Of a DNA stretch of 12,725 bases, positions 1 through 8,246 are shown in pieces. The stretch covers positions 1 to 12,725 of the forward strand of contig JAQVUQ010000040.1 in the NCBI GenBank assembly GCA_028699365.1, read 5' to 3'. Below the pieces are notes generated by a model. It was not told where the DNA came from and did no database searches. It saw only the letters and a list, made by a program, of their open reading frames with translations. The stretch's first letter is position 1; each line of letters opens with the position of its first letter. Position numbers and translations under genes: made by a program. Origin of the DNA: UBA5359 sp028699365 [NCBI: bacterium]. GTDB lineage: Bacteria; UBP13; UBA5359.

Positions 1-486
1 CCGGTTGAAAGCTACCTGATCTTCAAACCCCGATCCCACGGACAGCAGGGCTTCTTGCCTGCGCCGGTCGGCCTCACAGACGGCTGTTACCGTCTGTCCC
101 ACTACCAGGTCGGCATAGATCGGGTCGAGATTGATGCAATGTTCGGTAATAAGACGGTTGATCAGTTCGGGGACTTCTCCCCGGCCGGACGGCATCATTC
201 CTGCCAGGGGACCGCCGTTATGGGTATGCGAAGCGGCTATCAGCAGATGATTCCCCTTGATACCGCACAACTCCTCCACCCGGTGACGGATCTCGGTTAC
301 GGTATCTCTGTGAATCATCAGGGTATCGATACCCACCAGGGCAACTCTTTCATTGCCGTCGTCAAAGACGGCTGCTCTGACTTTGAGAGGATCGTGTATT
401 CTATCGATATACGCCTTCTCATAGCCGCCGGGCTTCTCCATCCCCATCGACGGAGTTATGTCCGCCTGATAAAAGCCGGCTTTCAC
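1..486 (-). CDS. Neutral/alkaline ceramidase-like protein, N-terminal part (runs off the window)
   Basis: The 162 visible codons have no stop and continue past base 1. The protein begins (M)KAGFYQADITPSMGM. It contains a hydrophobic strand ending in GIDTLMIHRDT (about residues 60-70), then IAASHTHNGGPLAGM (about 82-96), and near the edge GSGFEDQVAFNR. The SHTHxGG segment and the late FNR segment are typical of the neutral/alkaline non-lysosomal ceramidase N-terminal domain, where the histidines bind the active-site zinc. Many bacterial members of this fold are not proven ceramidases, and no signal peptide is visible, so a cytoplasmic amidase or hydrolase on another substrate is equally possible. 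The GTG start has GGAGG four bases upstream (491-495) and overlaps the TGA of the oxidoreductase gene by four bases, so the two are probably translated together. The C-terminal part is not visible, so completeness cannot be judged. Confidence 0.8.
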   Translation of the reverse strand, partial: MKAGFYQADITPSMGMEKPGGYEKAYIDRIHDPLKVRAAVFDDGNERVALVGIDTLMIHRDTVTEIRHRVEELCGIKGNHLLIAASHTHNGGPLAGMMPSGRGEVPELINRLITEHCINLDPIYADLVVGQTVTAVCEADRRRQEALLSVGSGFEDQVAFNR

Positions 487-1502
487 CTTACCTCCCTCAC
501 CTTCACAGGCATACCTGAAGCGACTGATTCCACGGCTGCCAGGCAGGTGGCCACGGTTATGGCCCCCTCCAGTTCATTGGCGACAACCGGTTTGTCGCCT
601 GTTATACAATCCAGGAAATCGGCGATTTCGTCACCGACGTTATGGCTCTTGATATCCACCGGGAAGGTAGCAAACTCGGGATGGACACGATAGTTCTTCC
701 TGCTGCACAGTTGGATCTGGGGACTGGTATTGTCGCAGATTATGGTCCCCTCAGTGCCGTAGAAGACACTGCGCATGGTGTACGGCCTGATGCAGCCGAT
801 GGAGACCATCACCTTGCCGATAACCCCGCCTGCAAACTTGAACACTGCCGTGGTACAGTCGTTGACGGGCCAGTCCGTCAGGCATTTATGGTTGGCATAG
901 GCAAAGACTTCTTCGGCATTGCCGGCTACCCAGCGCAGCAAGTCCACGGCATGACAGCCGCCGCCTATAAAGGGTTCCCGGCGCGGATCCTTACGCCAGT
1001 CGCCCGTTCCCGGACAATCTTTGTAGCTGTGGGCGTATTCGCTCTCCACCAGATAGAGTTCGCCGATCTCACCACGCTCCACCATCTTTTTGGCCAGAAC
1101 GAAGCCTGGCGCATAGCGGCATACCTGGCCTATCATGAACTTCCTGCCGGTCTCCCGTACTACCTTTACGATCTTCAGCGCTTCGTCCAGATCGGCGGTC
1201 ATCGGCTTCTCGCATAGAACATCCTTGCCGGCCTTCAAAGCGGCTATGCACTGCTCGGCATGAATGAAATCAGGCGTGGCCACCGATATAATCCCGATAT
1301 CGGGATTGTTCAGTAATTCCCTGTAACCGGTAACGGCCGTCTCGACCCCGAACTCCTCCCTGATCCTGCCCAGAAGTTCGGTATCCGTATCGCATACGGC
1401 TAAGATCTTTGTCCGGGGATCGTTCCTGTAGCCCTCAAGATGAGCCCGTCCCATCTTCAGTCCTATCACGGCTACACCTATAGTGTTATTTTTCTCAGAC
1501 AA
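483..1502 (-). CDS. Gfo/Idh/MocA family NAD(P)-dependent oxidoreductase
   Basis: This 339-residue protein has the usual length and two-domain layout of the family. The N-terminal Rossmann fold starts IGVAVIGLKMGRAH (residues 8-21), with a glycine pattern slightly unlike the common GxGxxG. The dinucleotide-domain signature CEKP lies at 97-100. The substrate-domain helix GGGCHAVDLLRW is at 180-191, with His and Asp where family members place catalytic residues. Such enzymes oxidise or reduce sugars, inositols or related polyols; the substrate cannot be read from sequence. I chose the TTG start at 1502 because GGAGG lies eight bases upstream (1511-1515). The reading frame stays open to a GTG at 1535, but that has no good ribosome binding site and adds an unconserved-looking leader. 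The gene is first in a two-gene unit with the ceramidase-like gene and diverges from the AraC regulator, its likely controller. Confidence 0.9.
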   Translation of the reverse strand: MSEKNNTIGVAVIGLKMGRAHLEGYRNDPRTKILAVCDTDTELLGRIREEFGVETAVTGYRELLNNPDIGIISVATPDFIHAEQCIAALKAGKDVLCEKPMTADLDEALKIVKVVRETGRKFMIGQVCRYAPGFVLAKKMVERGEIGELYLVESEYAHSYKDCPGTGDWRKDPRREPFIGGGCHAVDLLRWVAGNAEEVFAYANHKCLTDWPVNDCTTAVFKFAGGVIGKVMVSIGCIRPYTMRSVFYGTEGTIICDNTSPQIQLCSRKNYRVHPEFATFPVDIKSHNVGDEIADFLDCITGDKPVVANELEGAITVATCLAAVESVASGMPVKVREVR

Positions 1503-1587
1503 GATGATTACCTCCAACCTGCATATTATTTCCACAGAGACAGATACGGTCCCTGCTGCGGAAACATAAACTCATTTATCTATTGAA

Positions 1588-1593
1588 AATATA
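1588..1593 (-). promoter_or_regulatory. Candidate -10 element for the oxidoreductase operon
   Basis: On the minus strand this reads TATATT, preceded by TGC, which makes it an extended -10. The -35 region would fall inside the perfect palindrome at 1596-1611, and no good TTGACA match is present there. That arrangement suits a promoter that depends on an activator or is blocked by a repressor bound at the palindrome. The implied leader is about 80 nucleotides. Confidence 0.4.
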
Positions 1594-1595
1594 GC

Positions 1596-1611
1596 ACAGC
1601 CTGCAGGCTGT
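1596..1611. repeat. Perfect 16-bp palindrome, candidate operator
   Basis: The sequence ACAGCCTGCAGGCTGT is its own reverse complement. It sits immediately upstream of the -10 of the leftward operon, in the gap between that operon and the divergent AraC gene. A dimeric regulator is the natural reader. AraC proteins more often use direct repeats, so the binding protein is not certain. Confidence 0.6.
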
Positions 1612-1620
1612 ATGTGAGCA

Positions 1621-1649
1621 CAAAATTGCTCTGTTATAGAACAATTTTG
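1621..1649. repeat. Inverted repeat with 8-bp arms and 13-bp spacer, candidate operator
   Basis: CAAAATTG (1621-1628) and CAATTTTG (1642-1649) are perfect reverse complements separated by 13 bases. The element lies ten bases from the palindrome at 1596-1611, and its right arm overlaps a TTGACT hexamer at 1647-1652. It could be a second regulator site shared by the divergent promoters. There is no following T-run, so it is not a typical terminator. Confidence 0.5.
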
Positions 1650-1673
1650 ACTTTATTTACTTACTGACGGACA

Positions 1674-1679
1674 TATAAT
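1674..1679 (+). promoter_or_regulatory. Candidate -10 element for the AraC regulator gene
   Basis: A consensus TATAAT. The best upstream hexamer, TTGACT at 1647-1652, is 21 bases away, too far for a standard sigma-70 spacing, and hexamers at 16-17 bases are poor. Transcription may need an activator. The implied leader to the GTG start is about 95 nucleotides. Confidence 0.35.
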
Positions 1680-1779
1680 CCGGAGAAGTATTTTCTGCAT
1701 TTTCAATTGATTATTGGCAAAGCCTGAAAACAGCGCTAGGAATTAAGCTGGAATCTGTCCATGGAGGTTACAGAAAACC

Positions 1780-2715
1780 GTGAACAGTTGTTGGAACGAT
1801 TTTGAGCCTGCCGGCAAACCTTATCATGAGAAGATACCGACACTCGATCCCTCCACCGGTTGCCGTGTCTTCTACGACACCCCCCCCGGCGGATTCGTAT
1901 CATGTCCTCACTGGCACGAAGCGGTAGAGATAATGTCGGTATTGAAGGGTACCGCCGTTAAGACCGTCAACGGTGTTTCGTTTTCCGTAAATGCCGGAGA
2001 CGTAATCATCGTCGGAGGCATGGATATCCATAACATGTCCGTACCGGCAGACGAGCATCCGCAATTCATAGTCATACAGTTCATTCCCTCTGATTGGGAT
2101 GATAACTTACCGGAGAAGATGCTCCTGTCAGGACGTGGAGAGGGCAAAGAGCGCTACCTGATATCCGGTGAGACAGGCAGGCGCATATACGAATATTCAG
2201 CGGCGGTCATGCAGGAAGACCAATCGATCACCGCCAGGGCACTGGCGGTTCGGGGTTATATGTATCTGATTCTGACTGAGTTGCTGCGTCTTTATCCCTG
2301 TCAGGCCATGGGAGAGAAGCGCTACGTCTCTCTGCGCTCTCAGTTGCAGGACCTGGCCGGAATACTGGCCAGAATCAATGCCGACCTGTCGGCTCCGCCT
2401 ACCCTGAGCGAAGCGGCCTCCATCGCCGGCATGTCCGCCGCCTATTTCTCCAGATTCTTCAAACACAAACTGGGCAAAGGGTATATCGAGTATATTCACG
2501 AGACAAGGCTAAACAGGTCGGCCCACCTTCTCTGCAGCACACAGCTTCCGATAGGCGAAATCGCTCTCCAAACCGGCTTTAACAGCGCCAACTTTTTCAA
2601 CAGACTCTTTATCAGGCGCTACGGCGTGACACCGACGCAATTCAGGAAGAGTTCGCCGTCATTCCCGATGACGGACAGCCCGGCGGATTTAATCAGCGGG
2701 AGCAGCGGCAGATAA
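1780..2715 (+). CDS. AraC family transcriptional regulator with N-terminal cupin domain
   Basis: The protein has 311 residues. The N-terminal cupin-like ligand domain spans about residues 25-105 and includes CPHWHEAVEI (42-51) and the NAGDVIIVG turn (71-79). The C-terminal pair of helix-turn-helix units spans about 205-290, from LSEAASIAGMSAAYFSRFF through IGEIALQTGFNSANFFNRLF to the family-typical end RRYGVTPTQFRK (279-290). About 21 residues follow this normal end and extend into the opposite-strand transpeptidase gene. The start is GTG with GGAGG at 1763-1767, a rather long 12-base spacing. Placement suggests it senses a sugar or sugar-derived compound and controls the divergent oxidoreductase/ceramidase-like operon, and perhaps itself, through the repeats at 1596-1649. 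That target is inferred from position only. Confidence 0.92.
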   Translation: MNSCWNDFEPAGKPYHEKIPTLDPSTGCRVFYDTPPGGFVSCPHWHEAVEIMSVLKGTAVKTVNGVSFSVNAGDVIIVGGMDIHNMSVPADEHPQFIVIQFIPSDWDDNLPEKMLLSGRGEGKERYLISGETGRRIYEYSAAVMQEDQSITARALAVRGYMYLILTELLRLYPCQAMGEKRYVSLRSQLQDLAGILARINADLSAPPTLSEAASIAGMSAAYFSRFFKHKLGKGYIEYIHETRLNRSAHLLCSTQLPIGEIALQTGFNSANFFNRLFIRRYGVTPTQFRKSSPSFPMTDSPADLISGSSGR

Positions 2716-3851
2716 TCACGGCCAAGTATCCGCCTGTAAGAACGGATACCCAGGCCGGCAAACCGATCGATCACATCGTATCGATAAGCCACAGCCTGGA
2801 AGGCAAGCGGCTTATCGATCACGCCGGTTGAGGAGTATCCGTCCGACAGTCCCACAAAGGTCAGAAAGACACCCAAATCTCTCCTTTCCAGATATACCTC
2901 GCCTTTTTCACGAATAACCAGGTTCTTAATCGGTATCCTGCGCCCGTAGAAATAGAATCTTGTCGTACCCAGCAGTTGTTCAGGAACGCCGGCAGCCCTG
3001 CCGATTATGCGCTGCAGCCGGGCCTTATCCACCGCCCGTTCCAGCCCGGCTTCCTTGAGGACTCCGGCAGCATAAGCTTGCAGGCTGCCTGCCCGGCCAT
3101 AGACATCCGGAAAGACGGAGAGACGACACTCCCCGGCTGCTTCATCCACCGACAGCAGCACCGGACGGTAGTCCAATTCCACCCTGGAACCTCGCTTCAC
3201 CGAGCGATAGAGTCCCTGAACGCTTTCAGGATACATACGCATGCAGCCGTGCGAGGCAGCCAGACCTATGCTGTACAGCGACGGCGTACCGTGAAAGCCG
3301 TAGCCGGGTTTTGACAGCCCTATCCACCTGTCGCCAAGGGGGTTTTCCGGTCCGGGCGGCACAGGCTCTTCCAATCCGGCCCATTTGGGCGGATACCAGG
3401 TGGGATTGACCGCTTTGGAGGTAACCCGATAGCTGCCGACAGGGGTCTGCCAGCGTGCCGCGGGTTGTCCGATGGCTACCGGATAAAAGGTCTTGAGTCG
3501 TCCCTCTGCAAAGACGTAGACCATCCTCTCCGGCAAATTCACCAGCACCCCGCTGCCCTGATAATCCGGCACGGCCCGGCGCACCGGCAGCAGCAAACGC
3601 GCCCCCGGCCGGCACTTCGGCACCCCGGGATTGGCCCGGCGCAAATGCCATAGTCCCAGTCCATGGGCACGGGCTATACCGTAAAAGCTCTCGCCTTTTT
3701 TGACGTCGTGCCAGGCATCCCTGCCGGTAAGATGATACAGCGGCTGAGCGAACAGGGGTTGCGAGGTTAAAATTAATAACAGAGTAATCAGTGCGTAACG
3801 TTTAATGATTCCCAGGCCCCCCTTGTTAAGGATGTGTTTGCAACATATCAT
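2619..3851 (-). CDS. Secreted L,D-transpeptidase with LysM and YkuD domains
   Basis: This 410-residue protein likely acts outside the membrane, forming 3-3 peptidoglycan cross-links or attaching proteins to the wall. A signal peptide with a hydrophobic core (about residues 18-35) ends LFA-Q. A LysM-like peptidoglycan-binding segment (about 46-90) contains VKKGESFYGIARAHG. The YkuD catalytic domain (about 101-228) has His187 in GYGFHGTP and the catalytic SHGCMRM with Cys203. The last 180 residues contain a region resembling stalk or copper-amine-oxidase-like modules, which I cannot assign firmly. I chose the ATG at 3851 because AAGGA lies four bases upstream and the predicted transcription start is near 3871. 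The in-frame ATG at 3869 would be nearly leaderless and would lengthen the signal peptide n-region further. The 3' end overlaps the convergent AraC gene by 97 bases. Confidence 0.9.
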   Translation of the reverse strand: MICCKHILNKGGLGIIKRYALITLLLILTSQPLFAQPLYHLTGRDAWHDVKKGESFYGIARAHGLGLWHLRRANPGVPKCRPGARLLLPVRRAVPDYQGSGVLVNLPERMVYVFAEGRLKTFYPVAIGQPAARWQTPVGSYRVTSKAVNPTWYPPKWAGLEEPVPPGPENPLGDRWIGLSKPGYGFHGTPSLYSIGLAASHGCMRMYPESVQGLYRSVKRGSRVELDYRPVLLSVDEAAGECRLSVFPDVYGRAGSLQAYAAGVLKEAGLERAVDKARLQRIIGRAAGVPEQLLGTTRFYFYGRRIPIKNLVIREKGEVYLERRDLGVFLTFVGLSDGYSSTGVIDKPLAFQAVAYRYDVIDRFAGLGIRSYRRILGRDYLPLLPLIKSAGLSVIGNDGELFLNCVGVTP

Positions 3852-3877
3852 TATATCCTTATACCACATCCGCTTTA

Positions 3878-3906
3878 ATTATACGCCTGTTGGAAGGGGA
3901 CGCAAA
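3878..3906 (-). promoter_or_regulatory. Candidate sigma-70-type promoter of the L,D-transpeptidase gene
   Basis: On the minus strand a consensus -10 TATAAT lies at 3878-3883. A weak -35 TTTGCG lies at 3901-3906, 17 bases away. Transcription would start near 3871, giving a leader of about 20 nucleotides to the ATG at 3851. Confidence 0.5.
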
Positions 3907-4030
3907 GACTTTATAGGTAATCCTGGCAAGCTGCCGAAAACTTTACACAAGCCCCAATGCAGCACTATCTCTTCGAAACACTTGATATCACTTTTTCAGT
4001 CTGCTCTATCTCTTTTTTTGACATTCGATT

Positions 4031-6643
4031 TTACTTGATCGCATCCACGATAGCCGTAAGATCGCGCCCTTTTGGCATCACGAATATGCACTTGCCATCA
4101 CTACGTTCCTCCCATAACCCACCGAGAGCACGCTTTGCCCTAGAGTCATCATTGCTCCAGCGATCCTCGCCTTTATACTCCACTACCAGGTAACGACCGT
4201 CGACAAGTTCTGCAACAAAGTCCGGATAAAACTTGTCAGTTGAAGTCTGCAGCCAAAACGATGATTCCGGCCGCCGTTCGAGATTCCTAACCCAGTGCTT
4301 CACTTGGGGCAAACCATCAAGGACACGTGCGCATTCAAATTCTTCTCCCTCCGCTTTCAGTTCCCCGATCAGTCTGAGGTAATGCTTGTTGAATCGCCAT
4401 CCGCCCTCATAATACCAGTTTGGAGAGTAGCGGTCCTCATCATAAATGAAGCAACATCCCGGTTCAACCATCAGTTCAACATGATCCTGACCGAAGAGAG
4501 TCTTCTCGTAACAGGTCTTACGCTGCTGGTCCCGGTATTCGTTGATCTTAGTTGCCACAGCATTACGCAGACGGAACTTCAGCCGTGCAAGATGCTTAAG
4601 AGACACGTTGCGCGTGCTAATCAGGTTTGTTACAACTCTCTGGATGAACAAACTGGACTGCGCTTGCGTAATATCGGGATGAGGTATTTGTCTATCCAGC
4701 CAGTTTGCAAAACCTGCTATGGTCCACCCGGGCTCAAGAGAAATCATCGTAAGCTGGTCGTGAAGTTGATCCACGAACCGCGTCTCCACTTGTCCCGATT
4801 GCGATACATCTATTTCCCCCGCCGCACCGGCAACCAATGTGGAGGGGAACTCACCCTCCGAAAGAGACGCATCGCATTCAGACAAGTTCCAGACGAAATC
4901 GAGAAAGTGGCTATCATCGAAGAGTTCTAGTTCGCCATTAATACAGACGGCAAGCCCCGGTACGGAGAATGGCTCACGAGCCAGCACCGAAGGAACAACC
5001 GTCCGTCCCTGCAGTCGGTGATACATACGCTCCACCGTCACCCTATCTTTCTCATGGGTGAAGCAACTCTGCAGTTCTATCATCTCCGGTTCGCTGAGTG
5101 CACCCTGAACAGTTAGAAGGTTGCTGGATGGGTCAAATGTCACATGCTGTGCGATGGCAGCAGGCAAATTGGACAGATCCAGATGTTCGGTCATAACCTC
5201 TGCTGCCTGCGAGAAGAGGTTATGACCATCGGACCCGAATAGCGATAGTTCGACCGTATCCTGCGGAGTGACCAGGTCCTCGGCCTCCATCCGCTCGAAG
5301 CCGTTTTCGAGCAACCCGTCTTTGAGCGAATGTGCCGTCTCAATGAAACTGCCGGATGCAGCAAACGCATAGGCACAGTTGAGTTCGGGCTTATTCTTTC
5401 GCGACGCCCTGGGCATGCGCAAAACACGTCCCAGAAGTTGCTCAACCGACCTCGCCGAGTGTTGTTCAGCCACGGAGCACAGGATGTAGGCAAACGAGCA
5501 GTCCCATCCTTCCTTGAGAGCTTGCACCGTAATGATAAACCGAATTTGGCATGCAGGATCAAATAGATCAATATCATCTATTTCACGAGTGTCTCCAGTG
5601 GCCACGGCAATCTGCTCGGCGGGAACGCGAAAGTCATCGATCAGGGCTTGCTTCACCGTAGATACATTAAGCGTCGAGCGTTCCTGGCTCTGCGGCTGTG
5701 CCTGAAAAAGGATTATCGGCCTGATATATTCGCCACTCTCCTTCTGCTCCTCAATAGCTATCTTTTCAAGTTCACGCTGCTGTTGGAGAGCATCGGCGAT
5801 TACCTCTCTCCAGTCCGGGCGAGTCCGCAGTTTGATCGGAAGTTTGATCATCTCGGCTTCTTTCAGCTCTCGTGCTGAAACATGATAGAGCACATTTGAA
5901 GCAAAGCAACCCTGCTCCGGTTTATGTGTTGTTACCGGAGTTGCAGTAAACTCAATGACACAGGAAGGGTTGAATCGCGTAAGAGTATCAAAAGAGAGTC
6001 TGGTGCGTGCGTTGTGCGCCTCATCCATTATAACGATGGGCCTGTGAAGCCGCAACACGTTCGCGAGAGAGTAAACGATCTGCCCGCCTTCGGTCTCGAG
6101 AAGCTCACGTAGCGCCGGGCTGAGTCCTGTGAAGTGGTGTTGCAGTGCACCTGCGGTCTCGTAGACTTTACGTCCGTTAGTATCTTCGACGCGCAGAGCA
6201 GCCAGAGTAGATACGATAATCGTGGTCTCGCCATCCAGAGTTCCCCGCTGGACATACAAAGCTTCCTGTAAATCTATCACCCGCACATTACCGGCAAAGT
6301 GTGCGTCTACTGCCTGCCGATACGGATGCCGGCGATCTCTAAGGGCCACAAGCGTTTGATCACGGATCACATTGGATGGCACCAGCCATAGGCATACCGT
6401 ATGCTCGGCTTGCAAATAGTCGCGCGTGGCCGTGCCGAGAGCGTAGCTTGCCATCAGGGTCTTGCCGCCGCCGGTCGGAACACGCAGGCATACATAAGGC
6501 ATTTCAGCCAGGCTCGGCACAGATCTGTAGGGCCGCTCCGTCTGGGCTATGAATGCCCTCTTCGCTCCATACTTGCATGTCTCTTTGAAATATTTGGACA
6601 ACTCGTCCAAACTGCGCTGTTGGTATTCCCTCAACTGAAGCAT
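4031..6643 (-). CDS. res: Type III restriction-modification enzyme, Res (helicase-nuclease) subunit
   Basis: This 870-residue protein has the full order of parts of a type III Res subunit. A superfamily 2 helicase core carries Walker A VPTGGGKT (about 55-62), DEAH box MDEAHNAR (206-213), motif III TATP (233-236), motif V region ALKEGWDC (about 375-382) and motif VI QLLGRVLRMPRA (402-413). A C-terminal PD-(D/E)xK nuclease has YPDF (Asp808) followed by VVEYKG (Glu822 and Lys824). It would translocate along DNA using ATP and cut when two unmethylated target sites meet, in complex with Mod. The ATG start lies one base after the Mod stop codon (TGA-T-ATG), indicating one transcript and coupled translation. 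All visible key residues are present, so it looks intact. It is the last gene of the island; the following 160 bases show no convincing terminator. Confidence 0.93.
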   Translation of the reverse strand: MLQLREYQQRSLDELSKYFKETCKYGAKRAFIAQTERPYRSVPSLAEMPYVCLRVPTGGGKTLMASYALGTATRDYLQAEHTVCLWLVPSNVIRDQTLVALRDRRHPYRQAVDAHFAGNVRVIDLQEALYVQRGTLDGETTIIVSTLAALRVEDTNGRKVYETAGALQHHFTGLSPALRELLETEGGQIVYSLANVLRLHRPIVIMDEAHNARTRLSFDTLTRFNPSCVIEFTATPVTTHKPEQGCFASNVLYHVSARELKEAEMIKLPIKLRTRPDWREVIADALQQQRELEKIAIEEQKESGEYIRPIILFQAQPQSQERSTLNVSTVKQALIDDFRVPAEQIAVATGDTREIDDIDLFDPACQIRFIITVQALKEGWDCSFAYILCSVAEQHSARSVEQLLGRVLRMPRASRKNKPELNCAYAFAASGSFIETAHSLKDGLLENGFERMEAEDLVTPQDTVELSLFGSDGHNLFSQAAEVMTEHLDLSNLPAAIAQHVTFDPSSNLLTVQGALSEPEMIELQSCFTHEKDRVTVERMYHRLQGRTVVPSVLAREPFSVPGLAVCINGELELFDDSHFLDFVWNLSECDASLSEGEFPSTLVAGAAGEIDVSQSGQVETRFVDQLHDQLTMISLEPGWTIAGFANWLDRQIPHPDITQAQSSLFIQRVVTNLISTRNVSLKHLARLKFRLRNAVATKINEYRDQQRKTCYEKTLFGQDHVELMVEPGCCFIYDEDRYSPNWYYEGGWRFNKHYLRLIGELKAEGEEFECARVLDGLPQVKHWVRNLERRPESSFWLQTSTDKFYPDFVAELVDGRYLVVEYKGEDRWSNDDSRAKRALGGLWEERSDGKCIFVMPKGRDLTAIVDAIK

Positions 6644-6644
6644 A

Positions 6645-8246
6645 TCAGCTCACCTTTATTTCGTATGGGACTTGTTTAAAAATGATCCCCTCGCGCCGCA
6701 AACGTTCTGGGCTAAGCCGGCATCCCTCTCCGTATATAATCCTCTGGCCACGGTGCGCAGGGAGATTCCGCAGCACATCGTTTGTAAGCACATTCCCACC
6801 GTTCGGCCTCTTATCGCCAAGCACGCCGTTGAAGAGCAGATAGACGGCCTTGTTCTCATGAATGCCCAGAAGCGGAGTCCTGCCTGATGCCAGGGTGGGA
6901 ATCGGAGAGCCGGTTTCGGTGAAGAATACATGCGCCGCAAGTTCGGGGAACTTCACGCTGTCTCGGATATGTCCAGCCTCATCGAAGAGCGGTTCGCCGA
7001 GTTTACAGTAGCAAAAGCCGCCACCGAGACCGTCGATATGTCCCTTACCATTGTCATATCCTTCGATAACGCGCTTTAGGCGCTCGGCGGTTATATCACG
7101 GCAAATATCCGGCTCCATCTCTACAAGTATAAATCTCCGGCTGCCTCCGTCTTCCTTGTTGAGTTGAAGGACTGAATGCCCCGTGGTACCACTGCCTGCA
7201 AAGGAATCTAGCACAAGTATGCATTTATTCGGGTATAGTCTGAGTATCTGAGCAATAAGCCGCGTAGGCTTGGGAGTTGCAAATGGCGAGTCTGATTCCT
7301 CACTCAACCTCAGCAATTCCTGCTTCCCCTCTTGGGTGTGCCCAACATCATTATACTTCCAGATGGTCTGCGGAACCACGCCCTGTTTCACATCCGAAAG
7401 AAAACGCTTGCGTCGGGGCTTACTGTTTCCGTTCTTACCAAACCAAACTTCGTTATTGGCAATAAGAGCATCCATTTCCTCTTTAGGATGCCGCCAGCTT
7501 GTCCCTGGACGTGGGATCCACTCTTTGCCAGACGGCGAAATAATTGCATACACACTGTTGTCTCTATGCTCCATACGAAGTAGATCGCTCGATGCCCATG
7601 GACCTCTTGGGTCACCATCTGGATTCTTGTAGCGAGATTCATGCTTTTCCGTTCGTGGAAGAAGAGCTGGATGCCATTTACCTTTTTGTTTACAGTATAC
7701 AAGTATGAAATCGTGATCTTCCGAAAAGTATTTAGCATCATTTTTAGTCGAGAAATTTTTCTGCCATATGATAGTAGCAACGAAGTTATGCGGCCCAAAT
7801 ACTTCATCCATTAAGTCACGAAGATGGTGGACTTCATTATCATCTATACTCACAAAGATAACTCCATCTTCGGAAAGGAAGTCCTTTAGCAGCGATAGCC
7901 GCGGATGCATCATGCATAGCCACTTGTCATGCCGAGACAAGTCTTCAGACTCTTTGCCTACCACTTCACCAAGCCATTTATTTATCTCCGGGCTATTAAC
8001 ATTATCGTTGTAGATCCATTTCTCTTGACCTGTATTGTATGGAGGATCAATATAAATGCACTTAACCTTGCCTGCGTAGTAAGGCAGTAGTGCCTTCAGC
8101 GCCAGCAGGTTATCACCTTGAACCAGCAAATTGCCGGAGTCCGGGGCACCAACCGAGAGTTTCTGGTCGCAATGCAGAAGCCTATAGGCAACCTCCCGGT
8201 GGTGATTAATGACCGCTGATTTTCCTATCCAATCCAACGTCGGCAT
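6645..8246 (-). CDS. mod: Type III restriction-modification enzyme, Mod (adenine-N6 DNA methyltransferase) subunit
   Basis: This 533-residue protein transfers a methyl group from S-adenosylmethionine to an adenine in the recognition site and supplies target recognition for Res. Catalytic motif IV DPPYNTG is at 67-73, and the AdoMet-binding motif I SFAGSGTTG at 348-356 follows it. This IV-before-I order defines the beta class to which type III Mod proteins belong. The section between (about 170-330) is the expected target-recognition region and gives no specificity from sequence alone. I chose the ATG at 8246, with AAGGG five bases upstream and the family-typical opening MPTLDWIGKSAVINHH. The frame stays open 14 codons further to a TTG at 8288, which I reject. 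It forms a unit with Res directly downstream. Confidence 0.93.
   Translation of the reverse strand: MPTLDWIGKSAVINHHREVAYRLLHCDQKLSVGAPDSGNLLVQGDNLLALKALLPYYAGKVKCIYIDPPYNTGQEKWIYNDNVNSPEINKWLGEVVGKESEDLSRHDKWLCMMHPRLSLLKDFLSEDGVIFVSIDDNEVHHLRDLMDEVFGPHNFVATIIWQKNFSTKNDAKYFSEDHDFILVYCKQKGKWHPALLPRTEKHESRYKNPDGDPRGPWASSDLLRMEHRDNSVYAIISPSGKEWIPRPGTSWRHPKEEMDALIANNEVWFGKNGNSKPRRKRFLSDVKQGVVPQTIWKYNDVGHTQEGKQELLRLSEESDSPFATPKPTRLIAQILRLYPNKCILVLDSFAGSGTTGHSVLQLNKEDGGSRRFILVEMEPDICRDITAERLKRVIEGYDNGKGHIDGLGGGFCYCKLGEPLFDEAGHIRDSVKFPELAAHVFFTETGSPIPTLASGRTPLLGIHENKAVYLLFNGVLGDKRPNGGNVLTNDVLRNLPAHRGQRIIYGEGCRLSPERLRREGIIFKQVPYEIKVS

Noticed and set aside
55-1217. Two long plus-strand open frames (55-693 and 642-1217)
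   Set aside because: They lie antisense to the ceramidase-like and oxidoreductase genes, whose minus-strand proteins have clear family motifs; the plus-strand products show none.
3985-4030. The T-run near 4011-4019 as a terminator for the Res gene
   Set aside because: On the Res transcript strand this is an A-run with no preceding GC-rich stem, so it is not an intrinsic terminator for that gene.
4295-4930. A 211-codon plus-strand open frame inside the Res gene
   Set aside because: It is a shadow of the Res coding frame, with no recognisable domain or ribosome binding site.
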